NCBI GenBank assembly: GCA_030407085.1
Contig: CM059585.1
Location: 1,683,001-1,747,000 of the forward strand
Direction of reading: 5' to 3'
Length of the DNA: 64,000 bases
Source: Trichopria drosophilae
Lineage: Eukaryota; Arthropoda; Insecta; Hymenoptera; Diapriidae
Shown: piece after piece, positions 22,436-34,849 of the stretch
Layout: every line of letters starts with the position of its first letter
Position numbering within the stretch: position 1 is the first letter of the stretch
The notes under the pieces: generated by a model
What the model was told of the DNA's origin: nothing
Database searches by the model: none
The model's input: the letters and a program-made list of their open reading frames with translations, nothing else
Made by a program: the position numbers and the translations under genes

Positions 22436-22771
22436 TTTTTGAGCTTGATCAATATAAATGTGAACTGAGATCAATAATAATTTTAAGTGGTGGATTATTT
22501 TTATCCGCTTTGATTATTGAATCTTTTTAGCCGTAAAAGTTGTGGACGGTGCTATGAGCTATATTTTTACTACGATAAAATAAAAGCAATAATTATAAAA
22601 AACCGAGGAAAATATATTTCAGTATAGAATTTGTCGCTGGAAAAATTTATAAATTGAAATCTTTAATTTTCTCCTGCTTCTGTATGACAAAATGGAGTTG
22701 CCAGAACCAGATTTATTATTGTTAAACCCAAAAGGTTTGGTTGGTTGCAGTCGATTGAATTGGTTAGTTCC

Positions 22772-22977
22772 CAACGGGCACGAAAGTCCCGAATGTTTCC
22801 AAAACGTTTTTAGAACGTTCCAGAAACGTTCCTAAAACGTTAAATGTCTGCAATTTTTACGGAACGTTTTACAAACGTTTCATCCATGCATATCCATGCA
22901 GACATTTAACGTTTTAGGAACGTTTCTGGAACATTCTAAAAACGTTTTAGCAACATTTGGGTCCTTCGTGCCCGTTG
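22772..22977. mobile_element. 206-bp foldback (long terminal inverted repeat) element
   Basis: Two 81-bp arms (22772-22852 and 22897-22977) are inverted copies with only about six mismatches around a 44-bp loop. The arms begin CAACGGGCACGAA and repeat the motif AACGTTTT/AACGTTCC. GTTAG occurs on both outer sides (22763-22767 and 22979-22983) and may be a target duplication. It is noncoding and probably a MITE or foldback element; the near-perfect arms point to a recent origin. Confidence 0.8.
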
Positions 22978-23189
22978 AGTTAGAGCCTCAACGAGATCTG
23001 TTGTAAAAATGAAGTCAAAATGGCCAACAAATTATAGGTCAGGCATAAGACAAATAATAATCGAAAAGACGGATCGCTTCGATGTTACGTTTTATTCGTA
23101 TTTGGTAAATTACACGAATTAATTAGTCACAATGAGTAAAGTGGTAGATATTGTCTTTTTAGAACCAAATTATACGGTGCTTATAACAA

Positions 23190-23850
23190 AATTTGTTTAA
23201 TACTTACAACCAAAACGGTTTGGTATTCGTAATCAATGTCAGTGCTGCAAATAAAATTAGTTTCGACTAAAACGGTTTGGTTAGAAAATCCACGAATGTC
23301 GTATACAATATTCCGATACTTTTGTTAAGACGGGGTCTATACTATAAAAGATATTACCAAAAAAATAAAATCCATGATAGTGTTTGGTTAATGCAACCGA
23401 ACTTGGTTAGTAATTACAACTAAACTGTTTTGATTTTCATAAACAAACCTTGAGTTGCATGAATCAAATTAGGTTCAACCAAGTAGTTTTGGTTGGAAAA
23501 TAAATGAAGGAACCAGTTTGGTTAATGCAACCGAACTTGGTCAATACCTACAAACAAACTGGTTTTGTTTTGGGCCCAACTAAATCGGTTCGGTTCGGAA
23601 ATAATGTGCGATAATCCTTTACCGTAAATAGTTATAAAAATGAAATGAAGAAATAAGTTTGATTACTGCAACCTAATTATTTTCCTATGATAATCGAATT
23701 ATTTAGTTTACATAAAAAAACTGGTTCAATAGTGACAACCAAACTGGGTTCATTTCATAACCAATCGTTGAATTTCATAAACCAAATTAGAAGTAACTAA
23801 AACGGTTTGATTAATAAATGAATTTGATTACTGTTCCGTGAGACCAGTTT
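23190..23850 (+). repeat. Degenerate minisatellite, ~133 bp period
   Basis: ACTAAAACGGTTTGGTTA starts at 23266 and again, with one change, at 23796, 530 bp or four periods later. GTTTGGTTAATGCAACCGAA starts at 23382 and 23516, 134 bp apart. Intervening units carry degenerate ACCAAA/GGTTTGG words. About five units are present and none is coding. Confidence 0.65.
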
Positions 23851-26280
23851 GAAAAATTTAATGTGAGGTATGAATTCTCAATTACCCATTTAACATTTAC
23901 ATTTCAAGTTGAACTTTCTTTCAAGTTATGAATTATGATGCATAAGATTGCATAAGGAAAATATTATCAATTATCGTCGCTAGTTACAAATACCTGAAAT
24001 AACAAAATATCGTAATACAATAGGAATGTGCAAATGTCTATTTTTACTTAGTATATAAGAAGTCGAGCAACGCATTATGTTCTATGGATTTATTAATTCG
24101 TATTGAAAAGTAAACAACATATTTCTAGAGTTTTTAATATCTCGACGATATTGTTCAGCGCACGTTACGTTGGGAATTCTTTTCAAACTGAATCGTCTTG
24201 TGCTATTTCTGCATGGTTAACGTTTGCTTTGCACTACGGCAAAGGATAACTGCTTTTCCATATAGAAGCCGGTTCTTTTAGTAACCGACGGCCGAGTCTT
24301 CCGTAAATAATTATATGCGTGTTCAAATTTAGTCGGGATGTTTTTTTAAGTAATAAACGTAAGCATTGGCATTGGGAAATTTGAAAATACTTCAACAATA
24401 TTTTCTTAAAACGATCGATTTAATTTTCTTTACATTGAAATATATTTCTCTACATTATTTTGTAAAAATGTACTTTTACTTTTCTGCAGTAATAATATTC
24501 TTCTATAATTTATTGTATCTTTTAAAAATCATCATTAATTTGCTCAAATTCAAATTCAAGGAAATCGTATTCACCTTAACAATGCTCTCACCGTTTGGGG
24601 GCGCATCGCATTAAACATGCGCCTGTGTCCAGATCATTCTCGCAAGTGGTAATACAAGATTAAATAACAAAAATGTGCATCTTGAAGCGATAATATCGTC
24701 CGGTACTTGAAATGACCAAAAGATTGTTATAAATATTAAAGTGTCTTACCAATCAAATTATTTTTTTTTGAAATTTTGAATATCACCTCATTAAAATTCG
24801 TTTAAAATACACGTATACCACATCATGCACATTATCAAAAAAAATTAAGCAATGAAAATAAAATTATAATTTCCAGGAAATCGTTTCAAAAACCCCATTC
24901 AATTTTGATAATGTTTCACGTGCATACTATTTGTGTAATGTGTTTGGTTTTGATCGTGCGTCGAATAGTTAAATCATATCTGAAACATCTAAGTCAAAAC
25001 AAGTTAACGCAGATAAGGATACGTTTTTGTTAGTGTCACAAGTTAATTCCCATATCGGTTATCGTTTTACGTAATATATATTTACAGAATCTACTAAATA
25101 TCTCTTGGAACTTTATGAAACAGTAATATTTTTGTCATTGCATTAAAGAACAAAAGTTGGATTTTTTATTATTTTTGAACGTTTACGGATACAGTTTCAG
25201 GTTTAGAATGATTTGAGAAAGAATGAAAAATTTAAAGAGTTAAAAATTTCTTTATGAAAATAGATTCTACTACTTGAAAACTATTTTCCGGTAATAGGTC
25301 TAATTTTCACCATTAATAATTACGTAAGTAAGTACTTTAAACGACATTTTTTACGCTTCATATCGTAAAGATAAGTCGTGTGATATTAGATCGTAAAGAA
25401 TGTACAATGTTTATTCGGGAAAATCCCTTTATCACATTGTCAAGTTTACAGAGATATGTATTAAGAATAGTATACGAGAACATATAGATTTTACACATTT
25501 CGTCGACCTATATTCAGAATTGTAAATAGAGCAAAAATAAAACGCAAAGAGGTGAACATTTGCAAATTGAAACTAATAATTTGTAAGAATGTTAGCAGAC
25601 GTCGATAGACCAATGTACGAAAATAAGATCAAGTTTTAATTTGTATTAAAACACACTTCGAACCATTTAATAATTCAAGAACGCCTTGATTTTATTCGAC
25701 TTTCACCGATTGAGATTTTAAATTTGTTGATGAATAATTTAAGAAAAAATTAAACGATGGTTCCAATCGTATATTGATTAACTTAATTATGAGGAGTAAG
25801 TAAATCTTTTTAGATCGAAGAATAAACGTGTATTTCTAGATTACACATATCAAATAAGATTACATGATTAGCATAGTTACGAATTGATCGACGTAATTTA
25901 AGTAATAAATTACCCATTTTTTAAATGAATTATAATAGTTATTGTTAAATCAAAATGGATTAATGAAGATTAAATTGTAATCGGTATTTCGACGACTTAA
26001 GGGCCATTTTCAAAACTGATTACAGTTTTAATAAAGCGATTTATGTAACTTATAAATAAGAAGAAAAAAAAGTAATATCCATTTGCTTAAAAAGAAGGGA
26101 GGAGGGAGGATTTGGTATGTACGTCACCAATATTTTACAAGGAATTTTATGGGAATTTATCGCGTTGAAAGCTTTAAATTGGACAATTTGTTTATGGAAA
26201 TTTACGGAGGAAAAACGAATTTATAAATGTATACCAAGACATTTTGGATATGAATTTGTAATTACTAATCGGAAATGTAG
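23851..26280. other. AT-rich noncoding stretch
   Basis: No gene was recognised. An 82-codon open frame at 24366-24614 is leucine/phenylalanine-rich by composition and overlaps the conserved bipartite motif, so I treat it as chance. The bipartite motif copy at 24.6 kb is the only notable element. Confidence 0.55.
24594..24650 (+). promoter_or_regulatory. Bipartite TCTCGCAAG motif, copy 2
   Basis: The core GATCATTCTCGCAAGTGGT at 24632-24650 is identical to copy 1. TTTGGGGGCGCATC at 24594-24607 is the GC partner; its GGGGCGC ends 34 bp before TCTCGC. A further ATGCGCCTGTGTCC lies just upstream of the core. The flanking DNA is not similar to copy 1, which argues against a recent duplication. Confidence 0.55.
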
Positions 26281-26286
26281 CAGAAA

Positions 26287-26455
26287 CAACGGCCCAAAAT
26301 CTATCAGAAAAACCTAGTCTTGTTCAATTTTAAAGCTTACATTTTTTTGCAATATATGTGTAAATTTTCCTGAAAAAAGTAATTTTTCGCACTATATACC
26401 TCAAACATAAAAAAAAATCAGTGCCCAAATTCTTATTCAACGGCCCAAAATCTAT
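26287..26455 (+). repeat. Local direct repeat
   Basis: The 18-mer CAACGGCCCAAAATCTAT is exact at 26287-26304 and 26438-26455, 151 bp apart, with weak similarity between. It is a short tandem duplication without coding sense. Confidence 0.5.
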
Positions 26456-26739
26456 AGTTGCGTTTCTTGCATATGACATAAGTTTTTTTTTTGGCCCGGT
26501 GTACTCATTTGCATGTAATTGAATAAAAACTTGTCATAAAAAACAAATCATAAAATCATAATAAACTAATATAAAACAAAGAACCCAAAAATATAATTAA
26601 ATTTTTAAGCGTTTTGAGTTCTTGGTATGCCTAATATCATGAATTACAATTTAATCATTTAAAAACGATGTTAATTCTTTAATTCCTTTAAAAAAATGTT
26701 TTAATTACATTATAAATTTGTAGATGTCGGTATGATTTT

Positions 26740-26922
26740 CAGACGAATAAATAAATTTAAATTAAGGGCATTGAACCGACCAATTAAGGGGGGAGGGGGT
26801 TATAAAAATAAAAATTATCGTGAAACACCCAACGTTTCGGACCTCTCGAATCTCTCTTCAGGGGTCAACCCCTTTTTTTATAATTGGTCGGTTCAAAGCC
26901 CTTAACTAAATTTATTTATCTG
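26740..26922. mobile_element. 183-bp foldback element
   Basis: Arms at 26740-26801 and 26867-26922 are inverted copies that include AATAAATAAATTTA and TTGAACCGACCAATTA. The unpaired centre holds, on the minus strand, CTGAAGAGAG...GGTCCGAAACGTTGGG. This recalls the CTGANGA...GAAAC core found near some Penelope-like and retrozyme elements, but the expected stem II does not pair. It is a noncoding mobile-element remnant. Confidence 0.6.
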
Positions 26923-27353
26923 TTTTAATTATACTTTTCATACGACTTTAACTTTGAAAAACTTTTGTACTATAAAACATTCTTTCTCACCATCGGCGAT
27001 ATCAATAATTTTTGTATGTATATCATTAAAAGTCAAAAGAACATGTGAAGTTAGCCTCAGGGGCCCTCTAACATAAATTGGCTATAATTACACGATTATT
27101 AGAATATAAATTATTGTATTGGATTTTGGCTTGAAGTGTCAAAATAATTGTTATGAAGCTCTCGGATACCGGATATTTTACTATCTACGTGATTCTACAA
27201 GTCAATGTCGATGTTTACTATAAGTATAAATATAGTTGTTTACGTAAAGAGTATTCAAAATATTTATGGTTATATAAAATGTGTTCAAAAACCAGATATA
27301 TATTTATATCATTTCAGGTTAAGAGCGTCCATGACTCCAGTCATAAAAGACCA

Positions 27354-27616
27354 TACTCTCTAAATGTGAATTAGTCATAAACTACTAACCAAGACGTGAA
27401 ACGACTGTAACTACTTGAGTTAGTAGTCATCTTTACTAACCAGATGTATAAAACCTAGCCAAGCTCTACTAAATTTAAGTCAGTCGTTACATTTTTCTAA
27501 ACTTTATTACTAAAATTAGTTAGCTCCATTTGACTAATGAATTAGTAGTTTATACTAAAGAGTCAGTAATTTTCGACTATTTATTAGTAATTTTTTACTA
27601 AATCAAATTGAGAGTA
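27354..27616. mobile_element. MITE-like inverted-repeat element rich in ACTAA/TTAGT
   Basis: Imperfect inverted ends (TACTCTCTAAATGTGAATTAG at the left, with the right-end complement TACTCTCAATTTGATTTAG) enclose many ACTAA and TTAGT words. No clear target duplication was seen and there is no coding frame. Confidence 0.45.
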
Positions 27617-27619
27617 CGC

Positions 27620-30600
27620 ATCTATCTATATAAAAATATTATTATTTGTTAATAACAAATGTAAAACACTGAACGCAGTTAATATCGCTTGAAATTAGCT
27701 GCAGTAGTATTAATAAATCACTGGTTCGAAATAGGGGGTCATTTTGGAAAACTATTGCTCGAAAGCCTCCGATTTCTTATAAACTATACAACAAATTTTT
27801 TCACAACTTCACAATTTTTACTTGTAGACAATTATATTATTTTTTTATGCATTAGTGATGTGGATAAGTAACAATTTAAAAATCGTGATGTCGAAGACCA
27901 TTCTTCAATAAATTACATGTTCAATTCGTCCAATTTTTAAACTATAATTATGTCAGAATCAGTTGATGAAAAGATTTGAAAATTTGCATGTAAGATTTCT
28001 GATAAAGTTATGAATTTTCAGAACTTGACATGTCAACAAATGGAAAAACCTAAAAAAGTAAAGGTTCGTTAAATAACAAAATATCGACATGTCTTAAGAA
28101 TCTAACACATTTTTCACAAGGAGACATCCGGAAAGTAGCATTCCTAATTAGAAACATAAACCAGAAACGTAATAAGAAGAAACTAATAGACTTTCCGTGT
28201 ATTTTAAATCGGTTCTAGAAGTTATTTGAAACCTCGTTATCCGGTAGCCTAACGCAACATTTTACATATTATGCTACTCTTCTGACAAAGATACTATAAT
28301 GTTCCTTTCATGTTAATGTGACTTATTTTTGGAATTTTCCGCTGTTGCAGCTTAAACACGTTCGTCTCGTTGCGTTTTCAAGTCATCTTTTACAAGCACA
28401 CTTATTAACACACGAAAGTAGGAAGGTTAGTTAATCTCATTGTCTCGTTAGTCATGGTACAACCTTCGTCGTTGCACGTTTATTACTTTTTATTTTATAT
28501 ATGTGCAATTTTAATTTCGTATGTTCCTCTCTTGCATAACTTTTGTTTAGTAGACAGTTCTTATTCTCAAGTGACAGAAATGTCCCTGACATAATCATTA
28601 AGAGATTTCTTTTCCTTCTGAAGAAACGAATAATTTACTAAAGCGTTTTTTCGTAAGTTAACCCTTAATGCTAACTGTAAAGTCTCATATATGACGCAAT
28701 GGGTCTTGGAGACCCCATCATGAAAAATGTCTAATAACTTTTCTATTTTTTTATTTCTATTTCTGTAGGCCTTTTTTAACGCTGTTCAAAGGCTTGAAAA
28801 GGGCTTTAAATGACCGTACGGTTACCATTTAATTTCAATATTGTATACAGATTATAGTTTGAAAAAAGTGAAAATATGAATTTCTATAAACAAATTTGTA
28901 ACAAATTTTTTATTTTTAGTATTTTAAAGTAAAAATTCACTACAGTACTCTTGAGATATAGTATTTTAAGGAAAAATAAACTTGTACTGAATTGTTTAAA
29001 AAGAGGTACGTAAGAGCTGACTTATAAGAAAAAAACTACATCATAAATAACAATTCAGCCATATGTATTGTTTATAAATTTGATTGAATTTAATAACTCT
29101 TTTTAACAACACAAAATGTGAATAGTTAACTACAAAATCGAATTTGTTGAGAAAAAATGCAAAAAGTAACTGAATTTCACTGTAAAATTGTATAATGATT
29201 GCATAAAGTTGTTTTGTCTTCTTTTATTAAGTATATATTAAACACCTTACTTTTGGTGGCAACTGTGGTCTGGACTTATTATTCTAGATCTACTTGCAAG
29301 AAGTATTTGTTGTATTCTTTATAACATCATACACGTAAGATGTAGAAGCGAATTCAAACAAATAATTTAAAAACGTCATCTTGAAAACGTATAAACAAAT
29401 GCAATAACTTAATTATTAGCATCCTACATATATCTTTCTTCAAAATCTGAATAAAAAAACACAATAGAAAATAAAACAAGAATTTCACATTTAAAACGAA
29501 AAAAGTGCATTTATAGTACGCACTCTTAAAGCGTTCTTTTGCCTCAACCCAAATCCTCTTGCCGCAAGTGGAAAATCTCATGTTGATTATTACCATATAA
29601 GTAGAAATCCACTTATTTGATTCCGCTTTTGACACAAGGACTCAAGAGGACTATTTTAAGAGCGCATACTGGTATACTTTGGACCCCCATTGAAATTTGA
29701 AGATCTTTAGACAGTTGCTGCGACCTGACTACTAATAAGTATTCAAGCGCATACGGAACCCCTCAACTATAATCAAAGGGAACTATGAGTTCTATTTTCG
29801 GAGGGAACATTGGAAAATATGTCATTCACAAAAGTCTGGGATCTTTTGGACCACGTGAGGCATTTAATAATAACGAATCACTTTTCTGCATTCTTTTATT
29901 TTTTTAGGCTTTTCTTAAGGGGAAAATATGGAAATACGTAATAAATTGTTAGATATATTAAAGAAGTTAACATTTTAGTTTATTTCGTACTTTCGTTCTT
30001 TTTTTTTATTTTTTTGATTTAAAAGAATCAGCAAAAAATACCTGAGTTACAAGATAAAATGTAAGAAATGTTATAATAATGTACGGTAAAATTTACTACT
30101 TCTGTTGTCTGTATTGTTGTGTTTCATAATTGGGACTTTTACTTTATCCAAAACATGATATAGTTATCTTTATCAGACTTTATTTGTACTTGCATCATTC
30201 TGCTAGTAAGACAATATATATGGCGTCCATCAATGTCATCATACATCTAACATTTTACATGAAACATAAATTTACAGCAATTCTAGTTTTTCTCAACATA
30301 ATGTTTACAAAAAATGACTCCACAACAGTCATCATTAATAATATGCTAAAGTGTCTGCTGACATGAGTTTTAGAATCCACAAAACAGTAGATTATCAAAC
30401 TAAGGCCTACCTACTTCGGTATTAAGGGATAAACCAAGGCTTCACAGTTTTTAAGCTAAGGCTAAAAGTACCTCGAATTTTTCATATTCCTTCTCAGCAA
30501 CCAAAAATTGCATCTTTCCAGTTGAACTTACGGTAGTACCCCATAAATAGATATTAAGTTAGGATGTCAATTGTAACTGCGTCGTCTAAAATGCTCATTC

Positions 30601-31150
30601 TGAATTCAATAACCCATGAAGACCCGCATCGTACGGGAGATATAATCAATATAACCTCGTTTGTATAATGATCACTGAACAGAAAGCGTAAATCGATGTC
30701 TAATCACAGTAAGGGTTGAACTCAAATGAGTTACGGGAATGGTGGAAAAGTGATGTGGACCAGCAGACATTTATAGGGTGGTTATATTATCTATTAGTAA
30801 CTGAACTTTTCAACAAAATTGAGATGACATTATAAGTTCCTGGTCCTGAAGCCTGGGATCTTGCGTTCCTGTAGTAAATTTACATAAACAAAGTAATCTT
30901 CGTCCTTTAACAAAAGTAGGCCATTGGAACAAATTAATAGGGTTTTACTATATTCTAATGACATGATCTTCTATTCTCTTCTTCTACCCACATCATCTAT
31001 TACATTTTGGATATATTCATTTAAACAAATAATATGAAATGTTTGATGTAATTGATGAGATATTTTTGCCAGTTGGGGAGAAATTTCTTCACTTCCTCCA
31101 ACAATTTAGAATTTTTACAGCTTTAAAATTTTTATATTGTTAATGCAATT
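27620..31150. other. AT-rich noncoding stretch
   Basis: No gene was recognised. Frames at 27689, 29635 minus (93 codons) and 30130 (78 codons) are low-complexity. A TTAACCCTTAATG sequence at 28672 resembles a TTAA-element end, but I found no partner. Confidence 0.55.
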
Positions 31151-31156
31151 TTTAAG

Positions 31157-31405
31157 AAAAATCGGTTCAGAAATAAGCGAGAATTCGCCAGAAGAAATTT
31201 CGTTGGTCGCAATACAAAATGTATGAGTACTTTAGAAATTTATTCTTGCTTAATCTCGAAAAATTCTGAACCAATTTTGCTCAAATTTGGTTGTACATTC
31301 ATAAAAAACAAGTAAAATAGCTTTAAAATAGATCTGGACTTGAAAATATATCTAGTTTCTACTTAATTTGCATATTTTAAGTTAGGAATTGATGTTATCG
31401 ACCTA
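31157..31405. mobile_element. Foldback element, family B copy 1
   Basis: Left arm 31157-31190 (ATCGGTTCAGAAAT...) and right arm 31238-31277 (complement starts TTGGTTCAGAATT) are inverted copies. It is followed by a block, ATAGCTTTAAAATAGATCTG then AAGTTAGGAA, shared with the element near 55.6-55.8 kb. It is noncoding. Confidence 0.5.
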
Positions 31406-31409
31406 CTGG

Positions 31410-34400
31410 CTAAAGTGCAACTTACAATCGTGCCGCAAAATTGTTATTTGTAGCAAGAGCATATAAATAATTTCATTGACCATTTAATCAACGTAATATT
31501 TATTTTTATTCTTAATAAATTAAAAACAGTAGTAATCGAAGATAATATCAAATATTTTCGTTTACAGTCAATAACCTTTTGAACTTTCTATCATACTGAA
31601 TTCCATTTCTATTACGATGATAAAAATGTTCATAATTCAATGGTTATAATTTTCATTAGTTCATAAGCGAAATTATCGCAAAATATTTTATTTTTTAACA
31701 TTACCTGTAATTATAAAGAAAGATTCCAAGTATAAGTTTACAACGCTTGGCTTGGAAATATATATCAAGTATTATACGCAAGTATAATTTCAAACGTCCT
31801 CGGCGTGTTCTAGAACTTTCGTATAATTTTCACTTGCAGTAAGAAATCAATCGATGTCGACTACGGCACAATTATTCAAAAGTAGATAGATAAACACGTT
31901 ACCTGGAAAATAAAGATTATGTCATCCGGTCTTTACTGATATTTAGGATTTCCGTTATTCATTACCATATCTATCAACGATTTATCTAAACTTAAGCAAG
32001 TTTCGGGGAGATTTCTCTTTTGACACTTTTATCATATTCCTGATAGGTACAACAAAGCACACTACAAAATCATAAATTCAACGTCATGAATTGGCAAAGT
32101 AGAAATATATTTTCATAGTTTAAAAATAACAACCTTTTATTCTGTGAATCTAAATGAATCCATTAAAGCATAAAGGTCCAGCTGGGTCCATTTTGGGCAT
32201 GTGCCTTTTAAATCCGCAAAAATTTCGTTTGGAACAGTTTTATGGTATTTGTTTCGAAAAAATGATAACTTTTTTCGTTCAAATCGATGGCAGCTTGAGT
32301 CCTCAGGATTCGAAAGAGGAGGTTTAAACTATTTTGACTTATTTAAAGCATTTTTAACGACGTTGAAAGAAAACTTACGCCCGAAATTCTAACTTTCATG
32401 AAGAAAAACCGTTAAAATACAAAGAATGAATGCGACTTTTATTGGAAACAAGTCATATTGTACATTTTTTAAGCCCATGTCGCTATAAACAATAATTTTT
32501 TTATTATTTTTTGAGGTTATGAAATTGGCCCAGTGATGCCCATTTTTTTGGAGAATCGTGTAAATACGTCAGTTTTGGATCTCAGCACAAAATTTTTGGG
32601 TCTCTGTTATTGAATACTTCATAAAAGAGAGAGATAATTTTTCAATACTCATTAAGAAATATCGACGCTGTTCTTCAGTAGAAACAGACAAGACGGAGAG
32701 CCATTTTCATGATTGACCACCTTTTTGTAGTATTTTACAAGTTTTCAAAACTTAATATTCAAAACGAATATTGATAATATAATCATTTATATTTGTATTG
32801 TGTCATTGTTTTAACTTACATCAAAATACCTCAGCTATTGGTCAGTTATGATTTTACTTTTTCGTCTTTTCATTTCTACATTATCGTCACTAAGCCAACA
32901 TAAGCTTATCTATTGTTAGAACACGATACTCTTACGTTATTTAGAATGTAATCAGTTATAAATTTCCGGAATTGATTTTGCTTCAAAAGAAAATATCTAC
33001 ACAACTTATTTACAAAATCTGGTGCAGATATTCAAAATAATGTTGCCTAATGAGTAGCATTTCATTTCGTTTTTGGAGCATTTCTGTTCAATTCGAAAAT
33101 AATTCATATTATCAGTTGGGAAATTTATTTTTATTAAGATGTTGGAGGTTTAGCTGGAAAACAAAACATTGAAATAATGTCGAAACTTATCGACAACAAT
33201 CAAAATAAATATGTTTCAATATTGTTTTCAAAATGGTCTGATGTTAAAAAGTCACGCGATACCGACTTTCTATGATGTAAGAAACAATCGAAGGTGTTGT
33301 TTGAAAATTTATCGTGCATGATCATAGCATTCGTTATCGTAAAAATAATTTAATTATGTTTATCACACTCGAAAGAATTCGAATTTTATAAATAAATGTA
33401 AATTCATCTTTTTCAAATAGAATCAAAACATCGTATTCGTTATTTCCAATTCAAAAATACTATATTTGCATTCTTTTTGTTAAATAACACCTGGTTGTTT
33501 AAAGCTTTCTGATTCTCAAAAAACTTTTATGAAATCATTTACAAAATTTGAAAGTTTTGTTGCAAAAGTCAAAGTCTCCATTTAATTTTTTATTCTTTTC
33601 AAAACACGGTCTGTTTAACGACTGAAAATAATGGAAATAAATTCATATTCTCAATTCTTGTCAGTACAGGTCAATACTTTTTATAGTCAGTTTTTTGTCG
33701 ATTATAAGAATTCTTATACAGGTAAATAAACTACACAAAATAATATTTACGGACTGAAATGTCATAAGAAAATTCGTCAATGTAGTCACGGTTCTTGAAG
33801 TATCATCCAATTTTGATAAGACGCTTTTTAATGTGATGTACGTCACATCTGATGACCACAGATGTGTTAACAATTAATGAATAACAAATAGGAGTGTACA
33901 TTATACTATTTGAAATAATATCGAAACCGACACCCGAAAACAATAGGACGAAATCGGTATTTTTAATCTCTATCGATTAATTGTCAACTGTTGTGTACCA
34001 ACTTTCAGTAAATGTCCATGGAATAATGCTGTACCTGGGGCTATTCCAATAACATCTGCTTCGTACATGTATTATCCATTTTCAGTTCTTTTGGAAGTTT
34101 GCAAATACGGTTATTGATTTTAAGGTACACATTGAATATTCATCAAAGAACTTCATTTTTTTTGTCAATAATTCCTGTCATATAATATATTTATATAATA
34201 TATTTAAGTACATCGACATAATTTCTTCACATTTTTATTTTTTTGTTTAATTCTTATGTTTTTATAATTATATTTTAATATTCTGACATTTCGGTTTATT
34301 TGAATGAAATTCAATGTACACTTTATGACATTTGAACTCGATTTATCTGTAGGTTTAATATACATTTTCATAAAAATTAATGTGTATTCTACGTGAAATG

Positions 34401-34770
34401 TAATGCAGTCGTACATCATATTGAACGCAAAAAAACGAGAAATATAAAATTTATGTAAAATGTTTTGACTGAATTAATACATGGAAGTAACATTTGGAAA
34501 AAAATGTGGCATGAAATTTAATACGCTTATAATATACACTGGTATATTAAATTTCTTTATCACAAAATTTTTTAAGTATTTAGTGCCAATGAAAATATCT
34601 TTGAAAACAAAACAAATCTTTAAACGTAATGCTCCCTACGGTCGACAAAAACAAACAGCGTATATAAAATATGCTTATATGTTAAAATCTCCTAAATTGT
34701 GATATATTCAAATTGTTAAGGTGCCTTTACAGATAATTTTCTTCTACTTCTAATTCCAAGTAACTTTTTG
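31410..34770. other. AT-rich noncoding stretch
   Basis: I see nothing that can be supported as a gene or repeat. Short open frames at 32201 and 33873 minus lack motifs or splice context. Confidence 0.55.
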
Positions 34771-34773
34771 TGC

Positions 34774-34845
34774 AAACGCATAGCATCTTGGTTAAGACTT
34801 CAGCGCAGGGAGAGGCACGAGTTCGATCCCCCGCGAGGGAAGTGT
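34774..34845 (+). repeat. tRNA-derived pseudogene or SINE head
   Basis: An A-box-like TAGCATCTTGGTTAAGAC (34781-34798) and a B box GTTCGATCCC (34821-34830) stand at tRNA-like spacing. A T5 run follows at 34845, a possible RNA polymerase III stop. The acceptor and T stems no longer pair, so it is not a working tRNA. Confidence 0.55.
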
Positions 34846-34849
34846 TTTT

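Noticed and set aside
26829..26865. Functional hammerhead ribozyme
   Set aside because: The core words are present but stem II and stem I cannot form.
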